From contig NZ_BSSM01000003.1 in the NCBI RefSeq assembly GCF_030269125.1, positions 62,001-126,000 of the forward strand: 64,000 bases of DNA, read 5' to 3'. The stretch is from Streptomyces hygroscopicus subsp. hygroscopicus (GTDB lineage Bacteria > Actinomycetota > Actinomycetes > Streptomycetales > Streptomycetaceae). A model generated the notes under the pieces. That model ran no database searches, was not told the DNA's origin, and saw only the letters and a program-made list of their open reading frames with translations. Of the stretch, positions 44,727 through 54,467 are shown piece by piece. The translations under genes were made by a program, and so were the position numbers. The first letter of the stretch is position 1. Each line of letters opens with the position of its first letter.

Positions 44727-44761
44727 GGGGCGGCCCCGTCCTTCAAGGGCGGGGCCGCCCC
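44727..44761. terminator. Bidirectional terminator between convergent genes
   Basis: GGGGCGGCCCCG (44727-44738) and CGGGGCCGCCCC (44750-44761) form a perfect 12-bp stem, 11-nt loop, between the lipoprotein gene and the convergent STAND gene. Confidence 0.8.
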
Positions 44762-44805
44762 GTCCACGCCGTCGGAGGCACCAGGGGTGTTCGCGTGTGG
44801 TCCGC

Positions 44806-47800
44806 TCAAGTACAGGGAGGCCGGTAGGCCAGGGTCCCCAGGCGGTGCCGCCACTGGGCAGGGCCCAGAGCATGGCCGGTCTCGTCGCAGATGTGGTGCA
44901 TGGCACGGTCGATGTCCAGGTCCCACACCTTGATGATCCCGTCCTCGCCCGACGTCGCCAGCGTGTTTCCGGGGCCCACGACGGCGCTGTCGACCGCGCC
45001 GGTGTGGCCGACGAGCGCGTCACCCTCGGCTGTGGGACGCGCGGGGTCGGTGACGTCCCACAGCCCGATCATGCCGTCCGCGGTGCCGGTGACGAGGGTG
45101 CGTTCGTCGGGGCCGAAGGCCAGGGCGGAGACGACGCCGGAGGTGTCGGCGGGCCGGCCGAGCGGCTTGGGGCGGGCGACGTGGGCGACGTTCCACAGGC
45201 GGAGCGTTCCGTCGGCGGTGGCCACGGCGAGTGTGTGTCCGCGGGGGGCGAAGGCCAGCACGTCGGCGGTGAGGGTGCGGGCGACGCGCGTCGGACGGTG
45301 CGGGTCGTGGGTGTCCCACAGCCTGACCTTGTGCGAGGAGTCCGCCAGGGCCAGGCTGTGTCCGTCGGGGCTCAGCGCGAGGAACGGTCCGCTCGTCGCG
45401 TCGAGATCCTCGTGAAGGTGGATCGTTCCCAGGAGGCGGGGCCGCCCGGGTCTGCCGACGTCCCACAGTCTGATCCGGCTGTCGGGCTTCCCGTCCGCCT
45501 CGTCCAGCGCCGCGACAGGAGCGCCGGGCTTAGCACTCGGAGCGTTCCTGCTGGAGAGGAACTTGAGTTCGTGCTGCTCGGCCTCGGCCAGAATCCGGCC
45601 GTCCGCGCTGAAGGACAGGGCGCCGACCACGTGTCCGCCCGTGACCGATGTGTGCCCCAGGCGGCGGGGACGCGTCGGATCGCTCACGTCCCACAGTCGC
45701 GTGCCGCCCTTCGGTTCCGCCACGGCGAGAAGCCGGCCGCGGGGCCCGAAGACGGCGGACGTGCCCGGGAGAGCCGTCCCGCGCTCGAGGGGCCGGTCGC
45801 CGACGGTGTCCCACAGTCTGACCTGGTCCATGCCGCAGCTGGTGACCATGGCGCGTCCGTCCGGGCTCATCCCGGTCACCGTGTCCCCGTCGCACGCCCT
45901 TCGCAAGGGCGGCAGGTTCCACACCCGGATGACCCGATCGTCGTCCGTGATCAGGCTGCGGCTGTCGCGGCCGAAGACCAGGCTGGTGCCGAAGGTTTGG
46001 CCCAGCGGTTCCCCCAGTCGCGTCGGTTCCTCGTCGTCAGCCGGCGTGTTCCACAGCTGTGTTCCGTTGTCTCCCGACACGGCCATCGTGCCACCGTCCG
46101 GGCTGAAGGCCACCGCGTGGACATCGGATCCGTCGGAGTTCTCCAGCGACGTGGAGATGTGTCGCGGACGTCGGGGATCGGTGGTGTCCCAGAGCCGCAC
46201 GGCCATGGCGCCGTCGTCTGCGGCCAGCATCCGCCCGTCCGGCCGGAAGACCAGGTCCTGGGTTCCGAGCGTCAGGCGGAACGCGCTCAACTCGCGCGGT
46301 CGCCGCGGATCGGACGTGCTCCACAGCCATGCGGTGTCGCTGTCCAGGCTCCCCGCCGTGGCCAGCAGATGGCCGCGCGGGCTGAAGGCGGGAAGGCCAC
46401 CGGGCAGGGAGTGTCCGAGGCGCTCGGGATGCCGGGGATCGCGCAGGTCCCACAGGTGGACCCGCTCCCCGCCCGCGGCGAGGAGGCGTCCGTCGGGACT
46501 CAGCGCCACGGTGTTCCCGACCACGTTGCCGGGCAGGCCCAAGACGGTGAGATCCGTGGGGCGGCGTGGGTCCGAGGTGTCCCACAGCCGGAGTGTGCCG
46601 TCGGTGTCGTCCTCGGCTGCCAGCAGGTTTCCGTCCGCGCTGAGCGCCACGACCGATCCGCGCAGGGACCGGCCCACACGCCGGGGATGGAGGGCGTCGT
46701 GAATGTCCCAGAGCCGGACGACGTCGTCGGCCCCGACGAGGACCAGCAGATGCCGGGACACGTCGGTGGCGACCAGGCCGCCGCCGTGCCCGTCCCCGTC
46801 GCCCGGGCCGCTCTGATCCGGGGTCTCGGAGAACAGTGGCGAGTTGGCGGCGCTCAGCAGGCTCGTATAGGTGCGTGGCGACCGGCTCATCCGGTACGAG
46901 GCGATGTCGAGCTGGGCCGCCAAGGAGACGTTCTGCACCTGCGGCGGCAAGTTGTTTCCCCGCAGTTGCTCCGCCTCGGCGGCGATCTGGCGGGACACGG
47001 CGACGGCACCCTGCGAACGGGCCGTCGCCCGCTGCTGAAAGGCGACGACGGCCGTGGCGGTGGCCACGAGTATGAGGGCGGTCAGGCCGGCGACCAGGCA
47101 CCGCAGGCGGCGCGTGGTGCGTGCGGCCGCCCTCTGCTCGCCGAGGCGGGCATCCAGGCTCGCCGTCAGGAAAGCGTCCTCCAGGCCGGTGAGGTCACCG
47201 CGGTCGGTGAAGGTCTCCTCGGCGGTGGCCAGCCGTGTGCCGCGGTAGAGCGCGCCCGGTTCCCGGTCCAGGGCGTCCCAGGCCCGTGCCGCCTCGGTGA
47301 GCCGGCGGTGAGCGCGCAACCGCTCGCGGTCGGTGTCGATCCAGCCGCGCAGCCGGGGCCATGCGGTGATGAGCGCCTCGTGCGCCAGGTCGACGGTGTC
47401 ATGGTCCAGGGTGACCAGGCGGGCGCGGGCCAGCCGCTCCAGGACGGTCGCACCGTCGCCGGGGCCGTCCGCGCCGAGTTCACCGCGGCTGACCGGGCGG
47501 CGGGTGTCCTGGGTGCCGTCGCCCGGAGCGATGAGCCGCAGCAGGATGTGGCGTGCCGTCTGAGCCTGACCGGACGTCAGCCGCGAGAAGACGTTCTCGG
47601 CGGTGCGGGCGACCGCGCCGTGCAGGCCGCCCGCACCGTCGTAGGCGGCTTCGGTGAGGGCGCGGCCCTTGCGGCGGTGCCATGTCTCCAGCAGGGCGTG
47701 GGACATCAACGGCAGGGCGCCTGGTTCGCCCTCGACCTCGTCGAGGATCCGGGCGGTCAGGGAACGTTCGACGATCAGGCCGACGGTCTGGGCGGGTCTG

Positions 47801-48639
47801 ACGACCGCCTCCCGCAGTTCGTCGCGGCTCATGGGGCCGACCAGCACGCTGCCGTCCTGCAGCGCATCGGTCAGCCGGGAATGTTCGGCGCAGCGGCCGA
47901 GGAAGTCGGCGCGCACGGCGATCACGACACGCAGTCGGCCGGCGGGATCCGTGGCGGTCAGGAGCCGGTCGATGAACGCCTCGCGCTCGGCCGGGTCCGC
48001 GCACAGGGTGTAGAGCTCTTCGAACTGATCGATGATCAGCCACGTGCCGCCGTCGCCGTCGGCGGGCACCAGGTGCTGGGCGTGGGTGCGCAGCGGGTGA
48101 GGACCGGGGGTGAGGACACGCAGCGCGGCCGGCCGCGCCCCCGCGACGGCCCCCGTGCGCAGGCGGGGGATGAGACCGGCGCGCAGGAGGGAGGACTTGC
48201 CGCTGCCCGAGGGGCCGAAGACGGCGGTGAAGCGGCGGGAGGAGACCAGTTCGAGCAGACGGCCGGTGAGCTGGTCGCGACCGAAGAACAGGCTGGCGTC
48301 GCCGGGTTCGAAGCGGGCCAGGCCCCGGTAGGGCGCCTCGGCGCCGTCGTCCTCCTCACGCGGCTCGGCCGCCGCTTCCGCGGCCGCCTCGCGCCAGCGC
48401 CTCTCCCACTCCCGCGGATCACCGTCGCACGCCTGGACGTAGGTCAGTACCACGGGCAGCGTGGGCAGCCGCTCCCCGGCGGCCGCCTGCGACAGGGTGC
48501 TGGCTCCCTGTCCCGCGCGCTGGGCCATCACCCGGTAGGTGGGAGTCCCGGCCTCCGCGCGCAGCTTGCGTAACTCGGCGGCGAACCGCGCCACCGGCCC
48601 CGCGGCCGGATCGACCGGGTTCTCCCGTCGCCCTGCCAT
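44806..48639 (-). CDS. HTH-STAND NTPase-WD40 repeat protein
   Basis: 1277 residues. An N-terminal helix-turn-helix (ELRKLRAEAGTPTYRVMAQRAGQGASTLSQAAAGE, about 20-55) is followed by a STAND NTPase (nSTAND1 type): FFGRDQL, Walker A FGPSGSGKSSLL (about 138-149), Walker B WLIIDQFEELY (about 197-207) and ALPLMSHALL. A membrane helix (CLVAGLTALILVATATAVV, about 512-530) precedes a row of about 14 WD40-like blades ending RLWDT/D or VWDLD. Likely a membrane-tethered ligand-sensing switch that reshapes on ATP binding. ATG 48639 is used because GGGAG lies 6 nt upstream. Stands alone. Comparable proteins are often regulators or defence sensors. Confidence 0.85.
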   Translation of the reverse strand: MAGRRENPVDPAAGPVARFAAELRKLRAEAGTPTYRVMAQRAGQGASTLSQAAAGERLPTLPVVLTYVQACDGDPREWERRWREAAAEAAAEPREEDDGAEAPYRGLARFEPGDASLFFGRDQLTGRLLELVSSRRFTAVFGPSGSGKSSLLRAGLIPRLRTGAVAGARPAALRVLTPGPHPLRTHAQHLVPADGDGGTWLIIDQFEELYTLCADPAEREAFIDRLLTATDPAGRLRVVIAVRADFLGRCAEHSRLTDALQDGSVLVGPMSRDELREAVVRPAQTVGLIVERSLTARILDEVEGEPGALPLMSHALLETWHRRKGRALTEAAYDGAGGLHGAVARTAENVFSRLTSGQAQTARHILLRLIAPGDGTQDTRRPVSRGELGADGPGDGATVLERLARARLVTLDHDTVDLAHEALITAWPRLRGWIDTDRERLRAHRRLTEAARAWDALDREPGALYRGTRLATAEETFTDRGDLTGLEDAFLTASLDARLGEQRAAARTTRRLRCLVAGLTALILVATATAVVAFQQRATARSQGAVAVSRQIAAEAEQLRGNNLPPQVQNVSLAAQLDIASYRMSRSPRTYTSLLSAANSPLFSETPDQSGPGDGDGHGGGLVATDVSRHLLVLVGADDVVRLWDIHDALHPRRVGRSLRGSVVALSADGNLLAAEDDTDGTLRLWDTSDPRRPTDLTVLGLPGNVVGNTVALSPDGRLLAAGGERVHLWDLRDPRHPERLGHSLPGGLPAFSPRGHLLATAGSLDSDTAWLWSTSDPRRPRELSAFRLTLGTQDLVFRPDGRMLAADDGAMAVRLWDTTDPRRPRHISTSLENSDGSDVHAVAFSPDGGTMAVSGDNGTQLWNTPADDEEPTRLGEPLGQTFGTSLVFGRDSRSLITDDDRVIRVWNLPPLRRACDGDTVTGMSPDGRAMVTSCGMDQVRLWDTVGDRPLERGTALPGTSAVFGPRGRLLAVAEPKGGTRLWDVSDPTRPRRLGHTSVTGGHVVGALSFSADGRILAEAEQHELKFLSSRNAPSAKPGAPVAALDEADGKPDSRIRLWDVGRPGRPRLLGTIHLHEDLDATSGPFLALSPDGHSLALADSSHKVRLWDTHDPHRPTRVARTLTADVLAFAPRGHTLAVATADGTLRLWNVAHVARPKPLGRPADTSGVVSALAFGPDERTLVTGTADGMIGLWDVTDPARPTAEGDALVGHTGAVDSAVVGPGNTLATSGEDGIIKVWDLDIDRAMHHICDETGHALGPAQWRHRLGTLAYRPPCT

Positions 48640-48645
48640 CCGCAA

Positions 48646-48830
48646 CTCCCTGCCCGGTACCGCCTCCCCCTGGACGCGGTGTTGTGGCCCGAGAAGCTAC
48701 GCGCGTCCGTGCCGGAAGGGCAACCACAGGCGTCATCTTCGGTCAGCGCCCCCCAGCCGTACCCGTCGTCCGGGCAACGGCCCTTGAGCAGGCCTGCGGA
48801 ACCGGCTGCCCAAGTCCTGGCCTCCAGGGA
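48646..48830. other. Spacer upstream of the STAND gene
   Basis: Promoter region of the minus-strand STAND gene; no further gene or clear motif seen. Confidence 0.4.
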
Positions 48831-49451
48831 TCACCCGGGGGCCGTCCATGAACGCGGAGCGAACGTGCGGTCCGAGGTGCGGTTCCTGCGGGCGTACCTC
48901 GAGGGGCGCTCCACATGCTGCAGCGGGGGGGCGTCCGGCGCCGCATACGACGTCGGCCTCGAGGCCGTGGTGGACGCGGTGGAGCCGAGCCGGGCCCGGA
49001 TCCGCCTCACCGGATGACCCAGTCGGTCCGCCAGTGCCGTCAGCTGGTCCTCGCTGAACCAGAGGCGTTCGGGGTTCCGCATGGCGATCTCGAACCGGGC
49101 GAAACCGCAGGGCCAGTCGTAAACCAGCACGCCCAGAGTGGTTGATCCCCCACAGCATGGGACCTCGACCGCGAGCGAGGTGAACCCGTCGTCGCAGTGG
49201 GCCTCAAGGAGGTCACCCCACCACTCCGTGTCGATGGCCGCCTGACACGAGGGGCAACCGATCCTCTCGAGGTTCGCCCCACAGTCGACGGCGGTCACCA
49301 CGTCGTGCCACGTCATGTCGATCTCCACGTCCACGCCGTCGGCGACTCCGGGAGCCAGATCCTCGACAAGCTCGGGGACGCGATCAGCCGCATCGCGATC
49401 CGGCTGCCACTGCGGATCACTGGGAATGATCGACAGGACGTCATCGCTCAC
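48831..49451 (-). CDS. Uncharacterised Cys-motif protein with foreign C-terminal extension
   Basis: 207 codons from GTG 49451 (GGGGA upstream). Core: DMTWHDVVTAVDCGANLERIGCPSCQAAIDTEWWGDLLEAHCDDGFTSLAVEVPCCGG and PVRRIRARL in sequence; the CPSC and PCC motifs may bind zinc. The broken paralogue at 33420-33794 ends soon after the matching RIRAHI, so the last about 60 residues here, Arg/Ser-rich with no match, probably come from read-through into rearranged DNA. Function unknown; I know similar sequences only as hypothetical Streptomyces proteins. Confidence 0.65.
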   Translation of the reverse strand: MSDDVLSIIPSDPQWQPDRDAADRVPELVEDLAPGVADGVDVEIDMTWHDVVTAVDCGANLERIGCPSCQAAIDTEWWGDLLEAHCDDGFTSLAVEVPCCGGSTTLGVLVYDWPCGFARFEIAMRNPERLWFSEDQLTALADRLGHPVRRIRARLGSTASTTASRPTSYAAPDAPPLQHVERPSRYARRNRTSDRTFAPRSWTAPG

Positions 49452-49675
49452 AGCTTCCCCATCTCGCCAGACCACCGACTACTGCACCAGCGCGACGCGA
49501 TGCTATCGATCAAACGTTCTTATGGTGCACAGCCCCGGGTCCGAAGCGCACGACACGGATCAGCGGGTGTTCCCAGAACTCGGCAACAGTCCAGAGCCAA
49601 CCTGGCATCAGGTGATGCCGAAACCCACCGACAATCGTTCTTGGTTCTCACCTACGCAGCCAGCCGGGCGAGTTC

Positions 49676-49879
49676 ATGAACCCCCTCATGGGCGCCATCG
49701 AGTTCGCGAACAGCAAGGACCACCCGCAGCTCCAGGTGGCGGACTGGGCCGCTGGCGCGACGCGCCATTGGGCGCAGCAGATGGCAGGTGGCGGCGGGGA
49801 CCAGTTCTCGCGTGAGCTGGAGTCGGTTGCCCAGCCCTGGCTCATCGGCGGCATATGGCCGGCTCCCGTGGAGGGCTGA
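49676..49879 (+). pseudogene. 3' end of a DUF3800-like gene
   Basis: Reads FANSKDHPQLQVADWAAGATRHWAQQM and ends WLIGGIWPAPVEG with a stop at 49879. DSKD..QLQ.AD..AG is the C-terminal signature of DUF3800 proteins (nuclease-like fold). Nothing of the N-terminal domain precedes it. A fragment, or at most a short product from ATG 49676. Confidence 0.4.
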
Positions 49880-50345
49880 GGGCCGACCGCCCAGAGCGTG
49901 CAGCGCGAGCAGCACCCCCGCCCCGCAAAGCCACCCACCCGGTGCGCACCACCGTCCACCCGGTGCGCCTCCACTCGGTGGGCGGTGCGCGCACCGGTGC
50001 GGCCGGCGCGCGGGAGTGGTGCGCACCGAGTGGACGCGGTGGGGTGGAGTGGGCCCGGGTGGAGGCGGTGCGTTTCCCCTTAACCTGAGCCGAGGTCAAG
50101 GAGAAACGCACCGAGTGGATGCGCGGCCCCACTCCCCTCGATGTCGTCCACTTCCACCCGGTGGCTCCACTCGGTGGAGTGGATGCCGAGCATGGTGTCG
50201 TCCACTCCCGGACGGTGGACTCCACTCGGTGGGGTGGACGCGGGCCTCGTCGGTGCGGACCACCGCACCGGGTGCGCACCATCGGGTCCACTCAGTGGCC
50301 GGCCTCCCGGCCGCGGTGCGGTCCGGGTTGCTGTGGGCGGTGCGC
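49880..50345. repeat. Field of short inverted repeats (GTGCGCACC and TCCACTCGGTGGA types)
   Basis: About 470 bp dense in CACCCGGTGCGCACC, CTCCACTCGGTGG, CACCGAGTGGA, GTGGAGTGG and GGTCCACTCAGTGG units in both orientations, at irregular spacing. In the centre lies a 20-bp inverted repeat with a 6-nt loop (50067-50112). No gene with a convincing start fits. Replaces the end of the STAND-like pseudogene to the right. Nature unknown: protein-binding array, RNA structure, or nested recombination products. Confidence 0.6.
50067..50112. repeat. 20-bp hairpin-forming inverted repeat
   Basis: Left arm GGTGCGTTTCCCCTTAACCT (50067-50086), loop GAGCCG, right arm 50093-50112. 18 of 20 positions are complementary. 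Central to the repeat field. Confidence 0.8.
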
Positions 50346-51100
50346 CCTCTGGTCGTCCGGGCGAAGAGGAAATCGAAGTAAGTCTCGTGGAAGAACCCGA
50401 TCTGTTCCCCGTCGCGCACCAGCACACCGTGCGACTCGAGCACCTTGATGTGCTGGCGGGCGAAACCATCGAGGAGAGCCATAGGCGCCTGGACGGGCTC
50501 CTCGTCTACGAACGGGCCGGCCCGAGGGTTTCGCGTTCGCTCATGGAGGCGCACAGCGTGCCCGTGATACCCCGCCAGTCCAGCGCGGCGACCTGTCGCT
50601 CGATCTCCTCGCGCCGTTCATCGGTGTAACGCACGTACAGCTCCTGCAAGGTCCGGTAGGAAGCGGCCCGTGCGGAGGACGACAGACGGCTGAAGACCGA
50701 CAGGTGCAACGGAGTCCGCAACAGCTCCAGCGTCACCGACCCCAAGCCGTCGGGATCCGTCCCGCTGGCGGACAGCACAGCCCGCACCTGTTCCACATCC
50801 AGGACTCTGAGGGAGAACCGGACTGTCCGGGCGCGGTCGGCGACCAGGTCGGACAGCCTCCGGTCATTGTCGATGTCGATGGTGCGGGCCACCAGGAGCA
50901 CCTTGACGTTCGGGGCGACGACCAGCTGTGCGAGTACGTCTTCCACGGCCTCATAGGCATCCGACATCCTGCCGTTGTAGGTGCTGACCGCATCCAGCTG
51001 GTCAATCACCAACAGCGCCGGCGCTTCGTCCGCGACCCCAGCCAACAGCACCGCCGGCGAGTCCGGCAGGGTCATCTTGGTACCCAGGTCCTTTGAGGTT
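50346..51100 (-). pseudogene. Fragment of a STAND NTPase
   Basis: MTLPDSPAVLLAGVADEAPALLVIDQLDAVSTYNGR (Walker B region), VLLVARTIDIDNDRRLSDL (sensor), VRAVLSASGTDPDGLGSVTLELLRTPLHL and ITGTLCASMSERE, then a frameshift near 50525 to VDEEPVQAPMALLDGFARQHIKVLESHGVL and FFHETYFDFLFAR, a typical helical-domain end. The P-loop and everything before it are gone at the junction with the IS3-type relic (about 51100), and the C-terminal effector or repeat region is lost at the repeat field. Confidence 0.65.
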
Positions 51101-51123
51101 CCCCGCAGTGCGGGAGTGGCTGA

Positions 51124-51890
51124 CTAGCTGTTCAGGGCAGGTTGACGTGGTTTCGGGTTCACTTGTTCGGTCGCTGCCTGGTCGGCGTAGTGCTTCTCCT
51201 CGTACTCGATCGGGCTGAGGTAGCCGAGCCGTTTCTGGATGCGGCGAGGGTTGTAGAAGCCGTCGATGTACTCGAAGAGCGCGAGGTTGGCTTCGGCCCT
51301 GGTGGTGAAGACGCGGCCGCGGATGCATTCGGTCTTGATGACCATCCGCAGGTTCTCCGCCAGGGCATTGTCGAACGAGTCGCCGACCGAGCCCATGGAC
51401 GCCTGGATACCGGCCCTGACCAGGCGGGTTGTGAGCTTGACGGACGTGTATTGACAGCGGTGGTCGGCGCGGTGAACGCGCTCGCCGGGGGCGACTTCGC
51501 GGCTGGCCAGGGCATACTCCAGCGAGGTGAGGACCAGGTCCGCGTCCGCGCGGGCGGAGGTCTCCCAGGCCACGACCCGGCGGGAGAACGCGTCGCGGAT
51601 CGCGGACAGCCACAGCGGCCCCTCCCTGGTGGGGATCATGGTCAGGTCGGTGACCCACAGCCGGTTCGGCCCGTTCGCGGTGAAGTCGCGTTGCACCAGG
51701 TCAGGGGCCGGATCGGAGTCCGGGTCACGGCGAGTGAACCCCTTGCCCCGGCGTGGGCTGATCCCGGCCAGGCCGGCCTGGCGCATGAGCCGCTCGACGC
51801 GCTTGCGGCCGACGTGGACGCCCTCGAGTGCAACAGACAGCAGCTCCGGCACCGCATCGCTGCGGTGCCGGAGCTGCAAGAGCGGCGCAA
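51124..51890 (-). pseudogene. IS3-family transposase (OrfB), 5' truncated
   Basis: From VGRKRVERLMRQAGLAGISPRRGKGFTRR, through LWVTDLTMIPTREGPLWLSAIRDAFSRRVVAW (first Asp), HRADHRCQYTS (second Asp, normally HSDHG), SFDNALAENLRMVIKTE (Glu) to IQKRLGYLSPIEYEEKHYA and the stop at 51124. OrfA and the first part of OrfB are missing; about 25 leading codons are unrelated. DDE residues are present but the protein lacks its DNA-binding part. Confidence 0.8.
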
Positions 51891-51905
51891 GGGTAGGGGC
51901 GGGCA

Positions 51906-53876
51906 CTAGGTGCGAATCGCGAAGTACGCCCAGCTGCTCCATGTGGGCAAATTGGCTGTATCGGTGCCCTGAGGATTGGACTCCGCCCTGACACGGAACC
52001 GGTCACCGACCGGCCCGGTGTAGGAGAACGAGTAGGTCAAGCTGCTGGTCGCACTCAGGCGAACGCAGCTCAGGTCCTTCGAGGTATGCCAGGAGCCGGA
52101 GTAGTAGTGCTGCACCAGCAGCCGCACGCATGCTCCCGGCTTGGCCGGGGCGACGGTCACCGTGTACTTCTGCTTCGCGGTGTGGTGGTAGACCCGATAA
52201 GACGTGCTCCCGAAAAGCGCGGTCGTGTAGTAGCCGCTCAGCGAACCATGAACCGATGCGTGGACGCCCACAGATTTGGCGACGGTGGTGGCGAAGTAGT
52301 CGTAGCTGCCGGCAAACACCGCGGTGAACGTCGTGCCTCTGGTGCCCTTGTAGCTCACGGCGAGGTTGCCGGAAGAATCCACGGTGCCCGATTTCAGCAG
52401 CTGCTTAGTGGCGCCAGCAGGCTGAGCGTAAATGGAGACCTTGCCACCCTTGAAGCCCACGCTCAGGTGCGCAGCGACCTTCGCGGTGGCGCCGTAGGCG
52501 TAGCTGCTGGCGTCGGTTCCGACGCTGAGCACCTTGGCCACGCGTATCGTCGCGGTGGCGTCCGACGGCAGGTGGTCAGCGTCGCCGGAATATCGCACCC
52601 GATAGGTGTATGTCCCTGTACCGGGCGGCGTGTCCCGGAAAGCGAAGCGGCCGTCGGATGTGAGGGGCGCCTCGGGAAGCACCACACCGTTGGGATGTGC
52701 CGCGTCCGCGCGGCTGATGTGGACCACGGCGCCGGCCGAGAAGGGGAGCGCGCTGCTCACCTCGCCGCTCTCGGGGAGGGCCGTTCCCGTGTTGAGGATC
52801 AAGTTGGGGTATGTAATGCCCATCGAGGTTTGGGCTGCTCGCGGCCGTAGTAGCTCGTGCAGCCGCAGTGTGCCCATGGTGTCGATTACCGACAACAGCC
52901 GGGAACCGTCGGGAGTCCATGCAATGTCCTGCAGCGTAATTCCGGTGGACTGGAAGTCCGGGAAGTCGTAGGTTCGCAGCCTCTGCGTGCCTTGGGGCTG
53001 TTCGGTCACGACACTCTCGTGAACCAAACTACCCGTGCCGTCCCAGCCCTCCATGGCCATGGTCCCGTCGGGAGCGAATGCGAAGCTGTTCAGCGACCAG
53101 CTCCGGGCGGGGAAAGAGCTGTAATCGGTATCCCACGAGAGGTCAGTAAGCCGCAGGACGCCGTTGAGGTCAGTGGCCACACCCTGGCCGTCGGGCGTGA
53201 TCACGAGGCGTGACGACCAGACACCGGGGGCATGCGCCGTGATCCGGGGCGTGCCAGTGGTGACATCGACGACGTCGAGCTCCGGCTGACCGGCCACCTG
53301 GAAGGACGCCGCCAGGGTGCCCGGCGCTTTCGGGCTCGACTGAACGGCGTATCCCTGACCCAGTTCTGTGCGGGCGGCCGGCGCGGCTGGATCTGCAGGA
53401 TCGAGAGAGCCGAGCCCACCGCTGTCGCCCTGCGTATAGGTGAACCAGATCTTCCCCGCGCTGAATGCGAGCGAGGTAGGGGCGGGACGGTCTGCAGTTC
53501 CGGCCTGCCCGCCAGTGTCGTAGCGGGCGACCTCCGACAGTGTTGTCGTGTCGATGGCTGAAATCGCACCCTGGCCCGGCAGCAGCGCATACAAAGTGCT
53601 GCTGTCCGGCGACAGCGCCAGTTTGGTTGCACCCGGCTCGTCCGCAATCTTACCGATCGCAGCGCCGGACAGGTCCGTAACGAGGATCTTGTCGTCGGTG
53701 CTGCCACCGCTGAGGAAGAGCCGATCATGCACTGGATCGACTATCAGGCTGTCGAAGCCGGCCATGGGGAGCACCGTGCCTGTGTCATCCTCCGCGGCTG
53801 CCGCGGACCCGGCCACCGCCAGATTTGCCGCGAGCAGCACCAACGCCGTCACGACGCCAAGCCGCACTCTCTTCAC
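51906..53876 (-). CDS. Secreted beta-propeller/Ig-like protein
   Basis: 656 residues from GTG 53876 (GGGGGG upstream). Signal peptide KRVRLGVVTALVLLAANLAVAG ends near AAA. The first about 330 residues form YncE/WD40-like blades (DPVHDRLFLSGGSTDDKILVTDLSG, LALSPDSSTLYALLPGQGAISAID). Then one or two bacterial Ig-like repeats (TPPGTGTYTYRVRYSGDADHLPS, SIYAQPAGATKQLLKSGTVDSSGNLAVSY) and a C-terminal beta module with two Cys. Probably exported to the cell surface or medium; no catalytic residues seen. Streptomycetes carry many such proteins of unknown role. Ends 16 bp from the IS3 relic but intact. Confidence 0.78.
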   Translation of the reverse strand: MKRVRLGVVTALVLLAANLAVAGSAAAAEDDTGTVLPMAGFDSLIVDPVHDRLFLSGGSTDDKILVTDLSGAAIGKIADEPGATKLALSPDSSTLYALLPGQGAISAIDTTTLSEVARYDTGGQAGTADRPAPTSLAFSAGKIWFTYTQGDSGGLGSLDPADPAAPAARTELGQGYAVQSSPKAPGTLAASFQVAGQPELDVVDVTTGTPRITAHAPGVWSSRLVITPDGQGVATDLNGVLRLTDLSWDTDYSSFPARSWSLNSFAFAPDGTMAMEGWDGTGSLVHESVVTEQPQGTQRLRTYDFPDFQSTGITLQDIAWTPDGSRLLSVIDTMGTLRLHELLRPRAAQTSMGITYPNLILNTGTALPESGEVSSALPFSAGAVVHISRADAAHPNGVVLPEAPLTSDGRFAFRDTPPGTGTYTYRVRYSGDADHLPSDATATIRVAKVLSVGTDASSYAYGATAKVAAHLSVGFKGGKVSIYAQPAGATKQLLKSGTVDSSGNLAVSYKGTRGTTFTAVFAGSYDYFATTVAKSVGVHASVHGSLSGYYTTALFGSTSYRVYHHTAKQKYTVTVAPAKPGACVRLLVQHYYSGSWHTSKDLSCVRLSATSSLTYSFSYTGPVGDRFRVRAESNPQGTDTANLPTWSSWAYFAIRT

Positions 53877-54467
53877 TTGCCCCCCTGAACTGCACTGTTG
53901 GTGCGAGCAATTTAGAGCATGCACATGACTGCCCATGCAGGGAGGGAGGCATGGTGCCACGAGCCGACCTACGCGGGGCCGGACTGGGACCCGTCGCTGC
54001 TCGCGGAGGGGGTGAGTGCCCAGACCGTCATGGAGACGCTGGGACAGCACCATCGCGGACATGCCCCGGGATCACGTCGGGGGCTTTGACCTGCGCGCGT
54101 TCGGCAGGATTCGACTGCAACTCCTTGATCCGTAGCCCAGCGGGTCGGATGCGAACTGATGTCTGTTTTGCCGTCGCTTGGACGTGTGGCGTCGCGGGCC
54201 CGTGGCCGGTCGCCGGGCCGGGACCGTGCTGAAGCCGCGGCAGTAGCCGCCAGGCGGCCCCCGATCAGCCTGCCCACCCCAGCCGCAGAGCAATACAGAC
54301 ATCAACTCACGTACCACCCTCTCACATGGGTAGGGGAGGTCCGATCCGACGCAGGCGGCAGGAGTGTCGATTTGACGCCAATTACGTTGCTTACCGGGCT
54401 AGTTCACAGTGCTGCCGCTAATCTGACCAGGAGCAGGGGTGGCGATCTGCCCGGCGGAAGGATTGAA
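53877..54467. other. Long spacer without supported gene
   Basis: Contains the control regions of two divergent units (secreted propeller to the left, kinase operon to the right). A short frame near 53955-54070 reads PTYAGPDWDPSLLAEGVSAQTVMETLG but lacks start and end; it may be a scrap. A frame open through 54159-54467 leads into the next gene but has no ribosome site and low-complexity sequence. Confidence 0.45.

Noticed and set aside
44797..48573. A plus-strand open frame of over 1250 codons
   Set aside because: It lies exactly opposite the STAND-WD40 gene, has Gly/Ala/Arg-rich composition typical of antisense frames in high-GC DNA, and shows no domain.
53955..54070. Short frame with PTYAGPDWDPSLLAEGV
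   Set aside because: No start codon with ribosome site and no recognised family; mentioned only in the spacer note.
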